Below, in pieces: positions 5,564 through 6,597 of a DNA stretch of 6,597 nt (positions within the stretch are counted from its first letter, which is position 1; each line of letters starts with the position of its first letter). The notes beneath the pieces are model-generated. The model did no database searches. It was given only the letters and a program-made list of their open reading frames with translations, and had not been told where the DNA came from. The translations under genes and the position numbers were made by a program. Source of the DNA: Nitrosopumilales archaeon UBA218 (lineage in GTDB: Archaea > Thermoproteota > Nitrososphaeria > Nitrososphaerales > Nitrosopumilaceae); the NCBI GenBank assembly GCA_002499525.1, contig DAMC01000031.1, positions 1 through 6,597 of the forward strand, written 5' to 3'.

Positions 5564-6075
5564 TAGTATTTCACCAATGATTCTGTTCTATATTTTGAAA
5601 TCTTTTTCAATCCGTTTAACTCTGTCAGTTCTACCATGAATGCAAATCCTGTAACTTGACCTCCAAGTCGCTCTACAAGTTCAGCAGCCGCCTTGGCAGT
5701 ACCACCAGTTGCAAGTAAATCGTCACAAATGACAACTCGCTGGTCTTTACTTAGTGCGTTTTTTTGGATCTCCATAGTAGCTTTTCCATATTCTATTGTG
5801 TATGACCTTTTGATGGTGGCGCCTGGAAGTTTTCCCTGCTTTCTTATCATTATCATACCTTTATTGTATCGTAATGCAAGTGCACAAGCAATAGGAAATC
5901 CACGTGATTCTATTCCGGCAAAAATATCTACGTCATTAGTGTGGTATCTCTTTGCAAATTCGTCTACGCAATGCGACATTGCTGACGGATTCTTCAAGAT
6001 TGGGCTGATGTCTCTAAATAAAATTCCTTTTTTTGGAAAATCTGGATACTCTGTAATGATATTTTGTAAATTCAC
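5563..6075 (-). CDS. apt: Adenine phosphoribosyltransferase
   Basis: Converts adenine and PRPP to AMP and pyrophosphate, the salvage step for free adenine. The 170-residue protein is near the usual length (about 170-185) and of the bacterial/eukaryotic Apt type rather than the GfcR/Hpt type found in many euryarchaea. Seen: PDFPKKGILFRDISPIL (11-27), the base-site segment AGIESRGF (53-60), the flexible catalytic loop RKQGKLPG (78-85) followed by YTIEYG (92-97), and the PRPP-binding motif VVICDDLLATGGTA (114-127). The start is GTG at 6075, positioned so that the protein begins at the family's normal N-terminus. A TATA-like box 26 nt upstream implies leaderless transcription. It is followed by mtnP with a 1-nt stop/start overlap, so adenine released by MtnP is used by its operon partner. 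Confidence 0.95.
   Translation of the reverse strand: MNLQNIITEYPDFPKKGILFRDISPILKNPSAMSHCVDEFAKRYHTNDVDIFAGIESRGFPIACALALRYNKGMIMIRKQGKLPGATIKRSYTIEYGKATMEIQKNALSKDQRVVICDDLLATGGTAKAAAELVERLGGQVTGFAFMVELTELNGLKKISKYRTESLVKY
5571..5575 (-). promoter_or_regulatory. Ribosome binding site GGTGA for mtnP
   Basis: GGTGA on the minus strand inside the end of apt, 7 nt before the mtnP ATG. It fits the 16S 3' end and shows that the internal operon gene is started by Shine-Dalgarno pairing or reinitiation, unlike leaderless apt. Confidence 0.6.
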
Positions 6076-6096
6076 AAATCTGTGGTTTTAGTAGAG

Positions 6097-6105
6097 TAAT
6101 AAAAA
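6097..6105 (-). promoter_or_regulatory. TATA-like box of the apt-mtnP operon, possibly also an upstream terminator
   Basis: Reads TTTTTATTA on the minus strand, centred 26 nt before the apt GTG, so the mRNA probably starts at the start codon. The run of five T lies 12 nt after the stop codon of the upstream same-strand gene; archaeal RNA polymerase can terminate at T-rich tracts without a hairpin, so the same bases may end that transcript. The terminator role is inference only. Confidence 0.5.
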
Positions 6106-6117
6106 GGGTTCCTAGTT

Positions 6118-6597
6118 CTACTGGATGTCAAATGAAGCTTCTGCATTAACTTGACCTGAAACAGCTTTAATGGTATATTTTCCAGATTGTTTGTCTGTTG
6201 GAATTGTCCATAGGGTATCAAAACTTCCCTCATTTGTTGATCTAGTTTGTAATTCTTGGATCTTTACATTGTTTGGATCCAGAATTTGAATAATTATTGT
6301 ATTTGACTTGTCTGCACCAGTTCCGGTTATGGACATGTGGTCTCCAGCATGATATGCTTCGGTTTTATCTAATTTGATTGTGAACGTCTTTTCAATAGTT
6401 CCAGATACTGTAAACTCAGCATCGATGAATTTGACGCCACTTTTTACCTTTAGTATCCAATTGCCCTGCTTTGCATCCGTTGGGACTCTGAATGTCCCAT
6501 CAGAGAACTTTCCAGTTTTATCTGAGAAAATATCTTTTCGCTTACTAATTTTTCCATCAGGATCTGTTAGTTCTAAATTCAAAATTGTATTTGGGTC
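6118..6597 (-). CDS. C-terminal part of a probable secreted beta-sandwich repeat protein, 5'-truncated
   Basis: The frame is open to the window edge, giving the last 159 residues of a longer protein; the TTG at 6582 is internal. Two repeats of about 75-80 residues are visible. Each ends in a PTD-x(3)-G-x-W/Y-x-I/L-K unit (FRVPTDAKQGNWILKVKSG and WTIPTDKQSGKYTIKAVSG), then a short strand (DAEFTVSG, EASFDIQ). Each also contains LTDPDG or LDPNN before a polar strand and a G-F/S-x(2) turn. This is the pattern of Ig-like or macroglobulin-like extracellular domains, common in surface proteins of this archaeal group. There are no cysteines. No C-terminal membrane helix is present, so any anchor or signal peptide must be at the missing N-terminus. 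The function cannot be assigned. It lies 42 nt upstream of apt on the same strand, but apt has its own promoter. Confidence 0.65.
   Translation of the reverse strand, partial: DPNTILNLELTDPDGKISKRKDIFSDKTGKFSDGTFRVPTDAKQGNWILKVKSGVKFIDAEFTVSGTIEKTFTIKLDKTEAYHAGDHMSITGTGADKSNTIIIQILDPNNVKIQELQTRSTNEGSFDTLWTIPTDKQSGKYTIKAVSGQVNAEASFDIQ

Noticed and set aside
5693..6091. Plus-strand open frame of 132 codons opposite apt.
   Set aside because: It is the complement of a clear Apt coding region with every family motif; the plus frame shows no recognisable features.

Overview
The window reads as ordinary chromosomal core of an AT-rich archaeon, most likely a member of the Nitrososphaerota (Thaumarchaeota, Nitrosopumilus-like). 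The reasons are an adjacent topoisomerase VI B-A gene pair, TATA-like boxes 25-27 nt ahead of several start codons (leaderless archaeal transcripts), AGGTG/GGTGA-type ribosome sites before internal operon genes, and frequent TTG/GTG starts. The organism call is an inference; no rRNA or lineage marker is present.

Layout. Positions 1-2749 (+): the 3' part of top6B, cut by the window start, followed by complete top6A with a 20-nt overlap; together they encode the two subunits of the type IIB DNA topoisomerase. Positions 2736-3206 (-): a convergent gene for a small protein with two membrane helices and a cytosolic-type Hsp20/alpha-crystallin-like domain, overlapping the top6A end by 14 nt. Positions 3207-3450: a 244-nt divergent intergenic region holding two back-to-back promoters and nothing else I can support. 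Positions 3451-3672 (+): a small two-helix membrane protein. Positions 3708-4778 (+): a compact three-gene cluster (winged-helix regulator, zinc-binding small protein, unknown 94-residue protein), with a perfect 14-bp palindrome just before the second gene.

Positions 4775-6075 (-): the apt-mtnP operon. MtnP phosphorolyses methylthioadenosine to adenine and methylthioribose-1-phosphate, and Apt converts adenine plus PRPP to AMP, so the two genes form a short salvage route for the by-product of polyamine synthesis and related reactions. Positions 6118-6597 (-): the 3' end of a probable surface or secreted protein made of tandem beta-sandwich repeats, cut by the window end.

No mobile element, CRISPR array, tRNA or rRNA was seen. 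The most unusual item is an in-frame insert of about 105 residues in Top6B, between the ATPase domain and the H2TH domain, whose middle resembles the first half of a tyrosine-recombinase catalytic domain without its catalytic arginine. I see no convincing new multi-gene system; the three-gene regulator/zinc protein cluster is the least explained part.
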